The position numbers and the translations under genes are program-made. Of a stretch of 64,000 nucleotides of DNA, positions 1 through 9,926 are shown piece by piece; position 1 is the stretch's first letter, and every line of letters starts with the position of its first letter. The DNA lies in NCBI GenBank assembly GCA_963575745.1, contig CAUYUJ010015507.1:47501-111500 (forward strand), written 5' to 3'. The notes under the pieces are model-generated. The model was not told the origin of the DNA. It ran no database searches and saw only the letters and a list, made by a program, of their open reading frames with translations. The stretch comes from Prorocentrum cordatum. Taxonomy: Eukaryota > Sar > Dinophyceae > Prorocentrales > Prorocentraceae.

Positions 1-33
1 TCGGGGGTGATCTTCGGCTTCGCGCCGCTGCAG
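1..33 (+). CDS. SLC43-like MFS transporter, exon 1 (partial at left edge)
   Basis: The window opens inside an exon reading SGVIFGFAPLQ. This is the first-helix signature of SLC43/FMP42-type permeases, where a G-V-x-F/Y-G-F/W start is followed by an acidic extracellular loop. The reading then runs into CCG/GCC-rich repeat DNA. The exon probably stops after the CAG codon with a GC donor (GCCGCC), a splice-site type that dinoflagellates tolerate. The call depends on the later exons, which complete the same fold in order and in phase. The start codon lies to the left of the window. Confidence 0.6.
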
Positions 34-440
34 GCCGCCGGCCAGGGCCGCCGCTGCCGCCGTCGTGGCCGTGGCCGTGGCCGTGGCCGTCGCCGCTGCC
101 GCCACCGTCGCCGTCGCCGTCGGCGTCGCCGCTGCAGGCTGCTTGCAGGGAGGGTCGAGGAGAAGGGGGAGGAGGATCGCCTCCTCCCCCTTCTCCTCCT
201 CCTCCTCCTCCTCCTCTTCCTCCTCCTCCTTGCCTTCCACATGTGAATATTATTCTCCTCCTCCTCCTCTTCATCCTCCTCCTCCCCTTCCACAATGACT
301 CAATCTGAGTATTACTACCTCTCTCCCCCAGCTCCGTGCTGAAAGTGTCCTGCCTGTCCGAGCTATTTTTTCTTGGGACAGGGTTTCACAAGAGGAACTT
401 TCTCGTTTATATCTGAAAGTATTCGGTGTTTCAAAATGGA

Positions 441-636
441 TCGGCGGCGAGCGAAGGGGGGAAGCCAGAAGGAGCAGGCCTTCCCAGAAGGTGGCGGGAC
501 TTCTCAGAAGCCCTCGCGCCTTCCGAGAAGTTCTCCGTGCCTTCGGGGAAGGCTCAGAACCTTTCGGAAGGCCAGGGGATGTCGAGCCTTCTGAGAAGGC
601 CGGCCCCTTCTCGCTTCCCCCCTGGGCTCGCCGCCG
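441..636. repeat. Foldback repeat family B, copy B1
   Basis: Terminal inverted repeats of roughly 23 bases bound the copy: TCGGCGGCGAGCGAAGGGGG on the left, and its complement, interrupted by a few bases, on the right. The interior is built from CCTTCTCAGAAGG-like palindromes (GAGAAG, CTTCCGAGAAG, CCTTCTGAGAAGG). No protein is encoded, so it looks like a MITE or introner. Confidence 0.65.
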
Positions 637-821
637 CAAAATGGAGCTCCCCTGCAGCGTGCGCCTCATTTCTGGATCGGTGCTGTGCCCCTTCTTGTTC
701 CTCATCGTTGTCTCCCCGTCCCTTTCCTCTCGTCCGCCTTCCCCTGGTCCGCCTGCTCCTCCCGCTCCTCCCACTCCTGCTCCTGCTGCTGCTGCTGAAG
801 CTGCTGCTGCTGTTCCTCCTC

Positions 822-1279
822 GACGATAACGCCGACGCCGACGCCTCTGACGCCGACGATGACAACAACGACGACGCCGACGACGCTGATGCCGACGCCG
901 ACGCCGATGCCGACGCCGACGCCGACGACGACGACGAAGCCGCTGCCGACGCCGACGCCGACGCCGAAGCCGACGTCGCTGAGGTCGACGTCGACGTCGA
1001 CGACTACTACGACGAAGACGACGACGACGACCTCGACGACGACGACGACGCCAACGCCAGCGCCGACTTAAATGCCAATGTCGACGCCGCTGACGACGAC
1101 GACGACGTCGACGACCACTACGACGAAGACGACGACGACGACAACGACGACGACTTCGACGACGACGTCGACGACGACAACGCCGAAGCCGAAGCCGACG
1201 CCGACGCTGCCGCCGACGCTTGTGCCGACTTCGATGCCGACGCTTTGCCGACGCCGTAGCCGTCGCCGACGCCGGCAAA

Positions 1280-1313
<34 letters not shown>

Positions 1314-1581
1314 ACGCCGACGACGCCGCCGACGCCGCCGAAGTCTCCGATCCCGACGGCGCAGACGCCGACGCCGACGACTATGATGATGACGACGCCG
1401 TCGCCGACGAAGACGCTGACGCCCACGCCGACGCCGACGCCGACGCCGACGACGACGCTGACCCCGACGACGACGAAAACGACGTTGCCGACTCCGACAC
1501 CGACGCCGACGACCTCGACGCCGATGTCGACGTCGACGCCGACGCCGACGCCGATTCCGACGACGTCGACGCCGACGCCGT

Positions 1582-1616
<35 letters not shown>

Positions 1617-2076
1617 GCGTCGACGCCGCGGCGACGACGCCGACGCCGACGCCGACGCCCACGCCGCTGCCGCCGCCGACGACCACGACGCCAACACCGA
1701 CGCCGACGCCGACGACGACGCCGACGACGACGACGACAACGACAACGACGTCGAAGATGACGCCGACGCCGACGCTTTGCCGATGCTCACGGCGCCGACG
1801 CCGAAGCCGACGCTTTGCTGGCGACGCCGGCTCCGACGCCGACGACGCCGACGCCGACGCCGACGCTGACGCCGACGCTGATGCCGAAGCCGAAGACGAC
1901 GCCGACGCCGATGCCGACGCCGACCTCGACGCAGACGTTGACGCCGAAGCCGACGCCGACGCCGACGCCGAAGATGACGCCGACTACGCCGACGCCGACG
2001 CCGACGCCGACGACGACGCCGATGCCGACGCCGCTGCCGCCGCCGACAACGACCTTGACGGCGAAGGCGACTCTGA

Positions 2077-2118
<42 letters not shown>

Positions 2119-2622
2119 TGACGCCGACGCCGACGCCGCCGACGCCGACGACGACAAAGACCCCGACGCCGACGCCGCCGCCGACTCCGACGACGCCGAC
2201 GACGACGCCGACGCCGACGCCGACGAAGTCTCCGACCCCGCCGACGCCGACGCCGACGCCGACGACTTCGACGATGACGACGCCGTCGCCGAAGAAGACG
2301 CCGACGACCACGACGACGCCGACGCCGACGACGCCGACGCCGACGCCGACGCCGACGACGACGACAAAAACGGCGTTTTGCCGACTCCGACACCGACGCC
2401 GACTACCTCGACGTCGATGTCGATGCCGACGCCGACCTCGACGCCGACGCCGACGCCGTCGCTGACGCCGACGCCGACGCCGGCGCCGACGCCGAAGCTG
2501 AAGACGACGCCGACGCCGACGCTGACGCCGACATTGACGCCGACGACGCCGATGCCGGCTACGCCGCGCCGACGCTTTGCCGACGCCAACGATCCCGACG
2601 CCGACGATGACGCCGCCGACCT

Positions 2623-2656
<34 letters not shown>

Positions 2657-2694
2657 GCCGACGCTGACGACGACGATGCTGACGCCGACGCCGA

Positions 2695-2725
<31 letters not shown>

Positions 2726-2960
2726 ACCGTTGCCGACGCCGACGCCGACGACGCTGACGCCTCCGATGCCGTCGTCGACGCTTCCAGCGCCGGCGCCAGC
2801 GCCGGCGCCGACGCTGACGCCGACGCCGACGACGCCGACGACGAAAACGCCTACGCCGACGCCGACTCTTACGACGACGACGAGGACGCCGACGCCGACG
2901 CCGACGACGACGGCGCCGACGACGACGACGGCCCCGACGACGACGACGACGTCAACGACA
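822..2960. repeat. (GACGCC)n-type minisatellite, 2.1 kb
   Basis: The array is a near-continuous mixture of GACGCC and GACGAC units with point variants. Because the unit is six bases, all six frames stay open and give fictitious Asp-Ala, Thr-Pro or poly-Arg proteins. It lies inside intron 1. Confidence 0.9.
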
Positions 2961-3422
2961 GTTCAACGCTACCCGCGCCCAGGTGCTCCTGGAGGAGGAC
3001 GGCGTCTTCCAGGGCCTCTGCGGGAAGGATGGGCCGCGCGGCGGGGGGAAGCCAGGGGGGATCAGGCCCGCTCGAGTGGCGGCGGGGCTTCTTCAGGAGC
3101 CCTCTGTGACCGCACCCTAGGTTCGTGCGGCGTTGGCGCGCTTGCGTCGCCAGCGAAGGCGTTCAAGACTTGGATCTGTGGCGCGGAAGTACCAGTGGAC
3201 ACGGTAGTGCCAGTGGACCCGACTGCATTCAGCCTTGAACGATCGGGCCGCGATCGGTTCCAGGCTGAGCGACCACCGTGCTGTCGAAGTCCTGGGTGCG
3301 CGCCGGCGCCGCACGAAGCTACCGCACGAGGAGCCCTCTGTGGCTTCGGGCCGGATGGTTGCGTTGCCAACGCCCCCCGACCAGAAAAAACGGCTGCCCG
3401 TGCTGGACGTACATTGTCAGGA

Positions 3423-3585
3423 GGGGAAAACACACACACACACAGACACAATTAATCGTCGATCCCCAGGAAAATATGGAAGAATATGGGAATTGGGCGG
3501 GAAGACAAAAACCCAGAAAATATAGCAAAATATGGGGAATATTTTCATTTGTGTGTATTTATTTGTGTGTCCTGGGGCCCCTTCA
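3423..3585 (+). repeat. Dispersed ~150-bp repeat family C, copy C1
   Basis: Family C begins AACACACAGACACAATTAAT, continues CGTCGATTCCCCAGAAAATA and several TGGGAAA units, and ends ATTTGTGTGTATTTATTTGT followed by GTCCCAGGGGCCCCTTCA. The ACACACAGACACA and TGTGTGTATTT ends are imperfect inverted repeats. This copy has an expanded (AC)n at its left end. Confidence 0.75.
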
Positions 3586-4598
3586 CATTGGCAAGTCTCT
3601 CCTCGTGGTGGCGGGGTGAGGCGTTCGGCCTCCGGGGCGGCAACCGCGCCAGATCCTTGGCGCCGTCCCGTGTGCGCGGCTCGCGCGTGGAGGCCCGCAG
3701 AACGTGCCAACGTCGGTGCGGCCGCCCACGCCCCCCCCCCCTTGTGGTTTCGTCCGGACTTTGTTGGGCTCGTGCGCTCCGCGTGCACTCGACATGCCTC
3801 TCCTGCATCTCGTAGGGGTCGTGGTAGTTCACGGCCCGTCATGGGACTCAGGGCTTGCTCTGTACACCACCGCTTTGAATGCCAGAGTTTGTTTCGGTAA
3901 CTGTTCTCGCCGTCTCCTCCCTCCTCCTCGCCCCTGTCGGGCCTAGTTTCTTCCGGGTGTTTTGAGTCCGTGCTGCTGTGTAGAGCCATTTTGGCAAGGG
4001 CTTCGGTGTGGTTCCGAGGGGTTCCCCGCATGTCGCGGTCTTGCGCTCAAGGGCGCGCACGGGTGGTCCAATCGCGAGTTTTCCCCTCTGGGAGTCTGTT
4101 GCTCTTCCTCCTCCTCATCCTCCTCCTCCATTTCCCCTCCCTTCTTGCATGGCTCCTGCTTCGCATGGTGGAGTCCCCTTCCCTTCAGTGGGAGGGCTGG
4201 CACTTTTCATCATCCCTGCATCGCGTTCACGGAAACATGCATTGACAAGTCTTTGTCGCCATATGATTCATTGTCCGCCACACCTTGATACAACCATTGC
4301 CCCGATTTGTGGCCACCGCGATCGCCACGGCGACCTCCCAAATCGACGCGGCGGCTTGCTTCGGGGTCGGAAAACGCGCAACGATTGGAGGGCCTCTAGG
4401 CCCTCTGAGCAGGCCCGTCCCCGTCGTGTCCCGTCGCTCTGCTGTCGGCCCCCCCCCTCCTCTTCCTCCCGCGCTCACTGCAGCCCGTGGCAGGGGTTCT
4501 CCTCGCCCCTCTTCTCCTCCTCGCTCCCCCCCCGTCGGGTCTGCTCCCTCGGCTCCTCCTTGCCCCCCCCCCCCTCCTGTGGGCGCGCCCTCCGCGAG

Positions 4599-4711
4599 GA
4601 GGCCAGCGTCTGCCCCGAGCGCACCAGCCAGCTGGTGCTCCTCTACACCCTCGGGAGCACCGCGGCCATCCTGTGCGGCCCCGTGGGCTTCGTGGTCGAC
4701 TGGTGCCCGCG
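4599..4711 (+). CDS. SLC43-like MFS transporter, exon 2
   Basis: The exon encodes EASVCPERTSQLVLLYTLGS and continues TAAILCGPVGFVVDWCPR. This matches the family pattern in which a Cys-containing loop leads into helix 2 (L-x-F/Y-T-x-G-S) and the D-x-x-G-P-R loop between helices 2 and 3, here DWCPR. The frame is open further upstream (ALREE from 4587), but the only AG close by gives a start at 4599. The 3' end is placed at phase 2 so that it joins exon 3. No GT or GC donor fits that phase exactly, so the end may be off by a few bases. A CCT/CCC-rich tract precedes the exon and may act as its polypyrimidine tract. Confidence 0.7.
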
Positions 4712-4979
4712 GGCGGGAAGCCTGCCCGTGCCCACGGTCTCGCAGGCGTTAGGCCCCGTGGGCCGCGTTTTTCCGCGCATGCCCCGCGCAGTGCCCAGGC
4801 CCCCTCGGATCGGGGAGGAGTCACAGCGCGATTTCTGTTGTCGTTGCTCTTTTCGGCTGGTGGGGGCCCCCGCCGGGCCCCGTGGCCGTCGAGAGACGAT
4901 GCAGGATGAGAAACCGATCCCGGCGTTATGAAACGTCTTGACGTCGGGGTCTGGGAAGGTATCCACGCGACCGCGTATC

Positions 4980-5100
4980 CTTAAGTCGGGCGTGTCCCCC
5001 TACAGGGGGATTTTGAGCGAAAGAAGTATTCAGAAAATGCCCCCCAAATGGGCAAACATAGTCAAAATATCGTCCCCCTGTAGAGGGGCAGGCCCGACTT
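4980..5100. repeat. Foldback repeat family E, copy E1
   Basis: The copy starts TTAAGTCGGGCGTGTCCCCC TACAGGGGGA and ends with the inverted counterpart ...CCCCCTGTAGAGGGGCAGGC CCGACTT. Inverted ends of about 30 bases surround an AT-rich core. Confidence 0.75.
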
Positions 5101-5504
5101 CAGCGTATCCCCGGGATCCCGCGCCCTGGCATCCGGACCGAGAGGGCGTGGATATGCAGCCAAAGCCCACGGTGAGGATTCGCGACGTTCCTCAGGGCAC
5201 CCTCTGCTTAGGAGGGAAAGTATTCACTGCGTGGAGCTCCCCATATGTGCATCTACTCGCATGGACCTGTCCGCCGTGAATGTCTAGGCGCAAGAGCTTT
5301 CGAATATTAACGGGCTTCAGTTGTGACGGTCTGGACATCAATCTAACTGCGAATGAATTGGAGTGTGAATGAGCCTCAGTAGTACGAGCGCGTCTCTGTG
5401 CATGAGCCTGGGGCCTCCTGGGGCCTCCTGAAACCTACTGGGGCTTCCTGGGGTCTCCAGGAGCCTCTTGGGACCTCCTGGGACCTCCTAGGAAGGTTTC
5501 GTGC

Positions 5505-5765
5505 CCCAGGAGAGGCGCAATCTATAGCAACAGACGTACATAAAACATTGCGGATTAGAGCCACAGGAGAAGGGCAATCTATAGGAACACGCGTAAAACA
5601 CCAAGGACTCGTGCCCCAGGAGAGGCCCAATATATAGGAACATGAGTAAAACATTTAGGATTGTGTACACAGGAGAAGGACCATCTATAGAAACATACGT
5701 AGAACATCAAAGAATCGTGCTCCAGGTGAGGCCCAATCGATAGGAGCATACGTAAAACACATGGG
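5505..5765. repeat. ~53-bp tandem repeat, five units
   Basis: Units of the type CAGGAGAGGCGCAATCTATA followed by GGAACA.ACGTAAAACAT recur five times with substitutions. Alternate units begin GTGCCCCAGGAGAGG or GCCACAGGAGAAGG, which suggests a dimeric repeat. Confidence 0.7.
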
Positions 5766-6065
5766 ATTGGAGCCACTCCTGTTGCCTTCTGAGGCCTCCT
5801 GCTCCTGGGGCCTCTCGGGGCCTCCTGTTGCCTTCCGAGGCCTCCTGGCGCTTCCTGTTGCCTCCTGGGGCCTCCTGTGGTTTCCTGAGGCCTTCTGGAG
5901 CTTCCTGGGGCCTCCTGGAGCCTCTTGGGACATCCTGTGGCCTCTTGAGTCTTTCTGTGGCCTCCTGATGCCTCCTGGGACCTCATGTGGTCTCCTGGGG
6001 CCTCCTGGAGCCTGTTGGAGCCTCCTGTGGCATCCTGAGAAGAATCTGCGCCCACGAGCCTGGCC

Positions 6066-6660
6066 ACCAAAACAAGCAAACCGATCGAGACATCCTCAAA
6101 ATCTGGCCCACCTGGGGGGTGAAAATGAGCGCCTCGCTCGAGACATCCTCCAAATCTGCTCCGAAAGCGAAGGATGTTGAGCCCAGAAACAAGCAAACCG
6201 CATGAGACATCCCCACAAAATGGCCGCGAACGAGCCCGTGCAACCACCCCTGGCGGCTCCCCTTAGGGCACCAAAACAAGCAAACCGATCGAGACATCCT
6301 CAAAATCTGGCCCACCTGGGGGGTGAAAATGAGCGCCTCGCTCGAGACATCCTCCAAATCTGCTCCGAAAGCGAAGGATGTTGGGCCCAGAAACAAGCAA
6401 ACCGCCTGAGACATCCCCACAAAATGGCCGCGAACGAGCCCGTGCAACCACCCCTGGCGGCTCCCCTTAGGGGTGCTGAAACCAGCGCCCCGCCTGAGAC
6501 ATCCTCACAATCTGCTCTCCAAGCGAAGGATGTTGAGCCCAGAAACAAGCAAACCGCCTGAGACATCCCCACAAAATGGCCGCGAACGAGCCCGTGCAAC
6601 CACCCCTGGCGGCTCCCCTTAGGGGTGCTGAAACCAGCGCCCCGCTTGAGACATCCTCCA
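6066..6660. repeat. 204-bp tandem repeat
   Basis: ACCAAAACAAGCAAACCGAT occurs at 6066 and again at 6270. A shorter third unit lacking the CGATCGAGACATCCTC block follows from about 6475. Within the unit GAGACATCCTCAAAATCTG recurs, so it is itself compound. Confidence 0.75.
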
Positions 6661-6669
6661 AATCTGATG

Positions 6670-6955
6670 TGTGTTGAGTAAGTCTGAGTATGAGTAGGTC
6701 TGAGTATGAGTATGCCTGAGTATGAGTAAGTCTGTGTATGAGTAAGTCTGTGTAAGAGTAAGTCTGGGTATGAGTAGGTCTGTGTATGAGAAAGTCTGTG
6801 TATGTGTACGTCTGGGTATGAGTAAGTCTGAGTACGACTAATACTGTGTATGAGTAAGTCTGGGTATGAGTGAGTCTGTGTATGAGTACGTCTGGGTGTG
6901 AGTAGTATGAGTCAGTCTGTGTATGAGCAAGTGTGAGTATGAGTAAGTCCGACAA
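6670..6955. repeat. Degenerate GAGTAAGTCTGTGTAT array
   Basis: Short units mixing GAGTAAGTCTG, GTGTAT and GAGTAT run for about 290 bases. No reading frame of interest is present. Confidence 0.75.
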
Positions 6956-7035
6956 GAGGGGAGGAGAAAAGAGGAGGAGGGAGAAGGAGGAGTAGGAGGC
7001 GTCCAAGTAATAACGAGAACCCCATCTTAGGATAT

Positions 7036-7191
7036 GGGGAAAAACACACAGACACAATTAATCGTCGATTCCCCAGAAAATATGGGAAAACATGGGAAAT
7101 GGGGGGGAAGACGAAAACCCAGAAGACATAGGGAAATATGGGGAATCTTTTTATTTGTGTGTATTTATTTGTGTGTCCCAGGGCCCCTTCA
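7036..7191 (+). repeat. Repeat family C, copy C2
   Basis: This is a full-length copy, highly similar to C1 through CGTCGATTCCCCAGAAAATA and the ATTTATTTGTGTGTCCCAGG end. It lies in intron 2. Confidence 0.75.
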
Positions 7192-7589
7192 TTTGCGTCC
7201 GTGCCTCGGCCCGTTCCTCGTCGTTTCCTCTGGCCGAGCCCTCGGGGTGCCCCTCCAGGCGGGTGGCGCCGTCCCGCCGCCCGTCCGGCAGGGGACCGGG
7301 GTTGGGTGTCCGCGTGCCCTCGCGTCCCTGTGGGACGCTGGCCGCCCGCCGCCGCAAGCAGGCCCAGCCTCGGCGGCCGAGGCCCTTTGAGTCCTCACCG
7401 CCCGTCCTCGTTTCGGCGGTCGGGGGTGGGCAGAACCCCCAACAGTGACACGTCGATTCGTGAATTGTCCGTCTTCGGTTCTCGAGAAGGCGCCGTGGCC
7501 GTTATGTTCCAGGCTTGCGCCCGCCAGGTTTGGGCCTCAGGTCATTTCCATTTAAGCCACGTTCTGCTAAAGGGGGGTCTGTCTAGGAT

Positions 7590-7770
7590 GTGAGAAAGGG
7601 CGGGCCTTCTCAGAAGGCTCGGGGGCCCCGTGGCCCTCTGAGAAGTCCTCGAAGCCTTCCCCGAGGGCGCAGGAAACCCTCCGGAAGGCGCGAGGGCTTC
7701 CGAGAAGCCCCCCCCCGCCTTCCGAGGAGGCCCTCTCCTTCTCGCTGTCCCACCCTCGCTCGCCGCCGAC
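7590..7770. repeat. Foldback repeat family B, copy B2
   Basis: It shares CCTTCTCAGAAGGCTCGG, GAAGGCGCGAGGGC and the right end CTCGCTCGCCGCCGA with the other copies. Its left inverted repeat has decayed. The right end is 25 bases from the acceptor of exon 3. Confidence 0.65.
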
Positions 7771-7795
7771 TTGTGACGCGTCCGCCGCCTGCGAG

Positions 7796-7904
7796 GGCGG
7801 GCCCCGTCGCGTCGAACGCGCTGAGCGGCGGCGTGGCCTCGCTGGGCCTGGCGCTGCTGGGCGCCGCGCCGCCCGACGGCCTGGCACCGCTGGCGGCGGG
7901 GGCG
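7796..7904 (+). CDS. SLC43-like MFS transporter, exon 3
   Basis: The segment AGPVASNALSGGVASLGLAL continues LGAAPPDGLAPLAAGA, a hydrophobic helix 3 and the start of helix 4. It starts after a GAG acceptor with one leading base that completes a codon begun in exon 2. It ends in phase 0 immediately before GTGCTCCACGGG. Exon 4 begins after CAG with GTGCTCACGGG, so nearly the same 11-12 bases occur at both ends of intron 3. The acceptor lies just after family B repeat copy B2. Confidence 0.65.
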
Positions 7905-7975
7905 GTGCTCCACGGGGGCGGCGTCGGGGGGGGGGGGGGCGTGCTCAGGCCTCCCCCCCGGTTGCAGAGGGCCTC

Positions 7976-8068
7976 CTCCTCCTCCTCCTCCTCCTCCTCC
8001 TCTCCTCCTCCTCCTCCTCCTCCTCCTCCTCCTCCTCCTCCTCCTCCTCCTCCTCCTCCTCCTCTCCT
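7976..8068. repeat. (CCT)n microsatellite
   Basis: A run of CCT units with two CT interruptions lies about 70 bases after exon 3 and about 100 bases before the LINE-like sequence. Confidence 0.9.
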
Positions 8069-8237
8069 CAGCCGCGCGGCCCAGGCTTTCCAGATGCCGT
8101 GGCTGCACGGCGGCAGGCGCGCCCCCCGCCGCACCGACTCCAAGGCGGGACCGCCGTCGCCCCGCTACCGTATTTGCCTCCTGTACACACTTGTGCTGAT
8201 TGCATGCTGGTGCCTGGGTATCGTGAATGATTCGAAG

Positions 8238-9926
8238 CTTCAGATGAGAATAGTGTGTTGGAATCCCTTGTCTATTTCCGATAGAGATCGAGAACTGGAG
8301 CTTCAGTATGAATTTGCCAAAGAGGATATTGTGATTTTAGTTGCAACACAAAGACGTGCATATTCTGCTTCGTATGTGGTGGAGGATCTACCCAACTTCA
8401 AGGCTGTACATATGGGATACGATCCCAAGAGTGCGCATTCTAACTGTTCGTGCGGGGTCTCGTTCTACACTAGCAAAAATACTGTACGTGCGAGAGATGT
8501 GGTGAGGATTTGGGTGGCACCCAAAGATATTCGTGGGCGGGGTGGAGCCATTCGAGTCAAATCTTACTATGGAGGTGTGACGTGCATGGCGCTCTAATTT
8601 CCACCGAGGAGCCGTGACCCCATGGAGCAGAACCAACTGACTACTACGGTGAACAAGCTTCACGACTTTGCACATCATGTAATGTCATGTCTACCGAGCA
8701 GGACGACCCCGATCATTGCTATGGATCTCAATGATGGTCTGGGACGCCGTCATGGACCCCACGGCCTCTCCAATATTGTTTCGTCTGCTCTGGGAGAACA
8801 CGGCCGCGGAGAGGAACACCTGGCGGGGGGACTGATGAGGGGCTTCGCGGAGACGTACTCGCTCGCTGCCGCCAATACGTTCTTCCACTGTGGTCCTAGC
8901 TATTATGGCGCAGTCCCTGATGAGGCCAGGATAACGTCGGCTACCCCGAGCTTCCAGAGCCCCCAGAAGGTCACCAAGAAGCAGCACGCGTCGTACATTG
9001 ATCATGTATGTGTTCCTGAATGCCATGTTCACAGGATCCAGAGATTTACACAAGCGATGAGGGCTGCGAAGCGGCTCCAGATCATTCCGGACAGTCGGCC
9101 CAGGGACCACATACCCTTTGTCTTCCAGCTGGAGCTAAGGCCCTGCTACCGTGCGGAACCTCCTCGGAAACGCTGGGACTTCGTGGGCCTGGGCCTGGCA
9201 CTTCGTAGTGAGCATCATGCACAAGTGTTTCGCAAGAATGTTGAACGTGCCGTCGAGTCTCTACTTGAGCAAAGGGAGGTGGGGTCTCTGGAGGAGCTTG
9301 TCCAATCTGAGAACCTCGAGGATGCCTGGAAGTCCCTGATGGAGCTCATGCAGGAGAAAGGATTTGAGACCTTTGAGGCCACCCCTAAGGCTATGCCAGC
9401 TGAGTGCTTACAGATGTCTCGGGAACGTGTTCGGCTTCTTCGTGAGAGGGGTAAGACGCGTGAAAGGTGCACCGGCTCTTTGGAGTCGACTATGGCATTA
9501 ACCCGAATAACTAAGAAGTGCAGGTTGTTCCGTCGGCAACTTCGTGAGCTCCGAGAGGCCCAACTTTCGGAGGAACTGATGGAGGCGCAATCGAAGGGAC
9601 TCGCGTCGGAGGAGTGGAGGATATGTAGACTTGTGGCGGGGGCTGGTGTGGGACCAAGGGGGAGGAAGTACGGACATATTGCGTCTTATACACCGAGCAT
9701 GGAGGAGTGGGTGGAGGATATTGCGATGCCGTCGAGTAAGGGTGGAATGAGTGCGACCGAGATCAGCGAGGTAGATTTCATCCGGAGTGCCTCGAGGTTC
9801 GACGATGACGAGTTTCCCTCGATCGATGACATGTCCCAGGCCGAACACGACTTTGAACGCATTGCCAAAGGGTTTTCGCACAGCACGCCGGAGGCGTGCT
9901 GCAGTGCCGTGGAGTGTGCCGAATGA
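8238..9926 (+). pseudogene. LINE ORF2 part 1: APE-type endonuclease and linker
   Basis: The frame begins near QMRIVCWNPLS, the first strand of the endonuclease/exonuclease/phosphatase fold, and shows VILVATQRR. A TAA at 8595-8597 interrupts it between CMAL and FPPRSRDP. Reading resumes in the same frame with PIIAMDLNDGLG (the D-x-N strand), SYIDHVCVP and RPRDHIPFVF (the terminal D-H). These are the expected catalytic positions, though the usual S-D-H is R-D-H here. A helical, charged linker follows, and a frameshift near 9910 precedes the RT part. One nonsense change separates two otherwise clean halves, so decay looks fairly recent. Confidence 0.8.

Larger units (their letters stand above)
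34..4598 (+). other. Intron 1 of the transporter gene
   Basis: The intron holds a family B foldback, the 2.1 kb (GACGCC)n array, a family C copy and a spliced-leader-like 20-mer at 3980-3999. Stretches 3000-3420 and 3590-4450 show no coding signal that I trust and no recognisable repeat apart from short CCT runs. Confidence 0.55.
4712..7795 (+). other. Intron 2 of the transporter gene
   Basis: The intron contains family E copy E1, a CTCCTGGGGCC-rich low-complexity block (5400-6050), the 53-bp and 204-bp tandem repeats, a degenerate GAGTAAGTCTG array, and copies C2 and B2. B2 ends only about 25 bases before the 3' splice site. Nothing recognisable lies in 5105-5395 or 7200-7580. Confidence 0.55.

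Noticed and set aside
271-3109. Very long Arg-, Asp/Ala- or Thr/Pro-rich reading frames on both strands
   Set aside because: They are read from the 6-base GACGCC repeat, which leaves all frames open; no domain or codon bias independent of the repeat.
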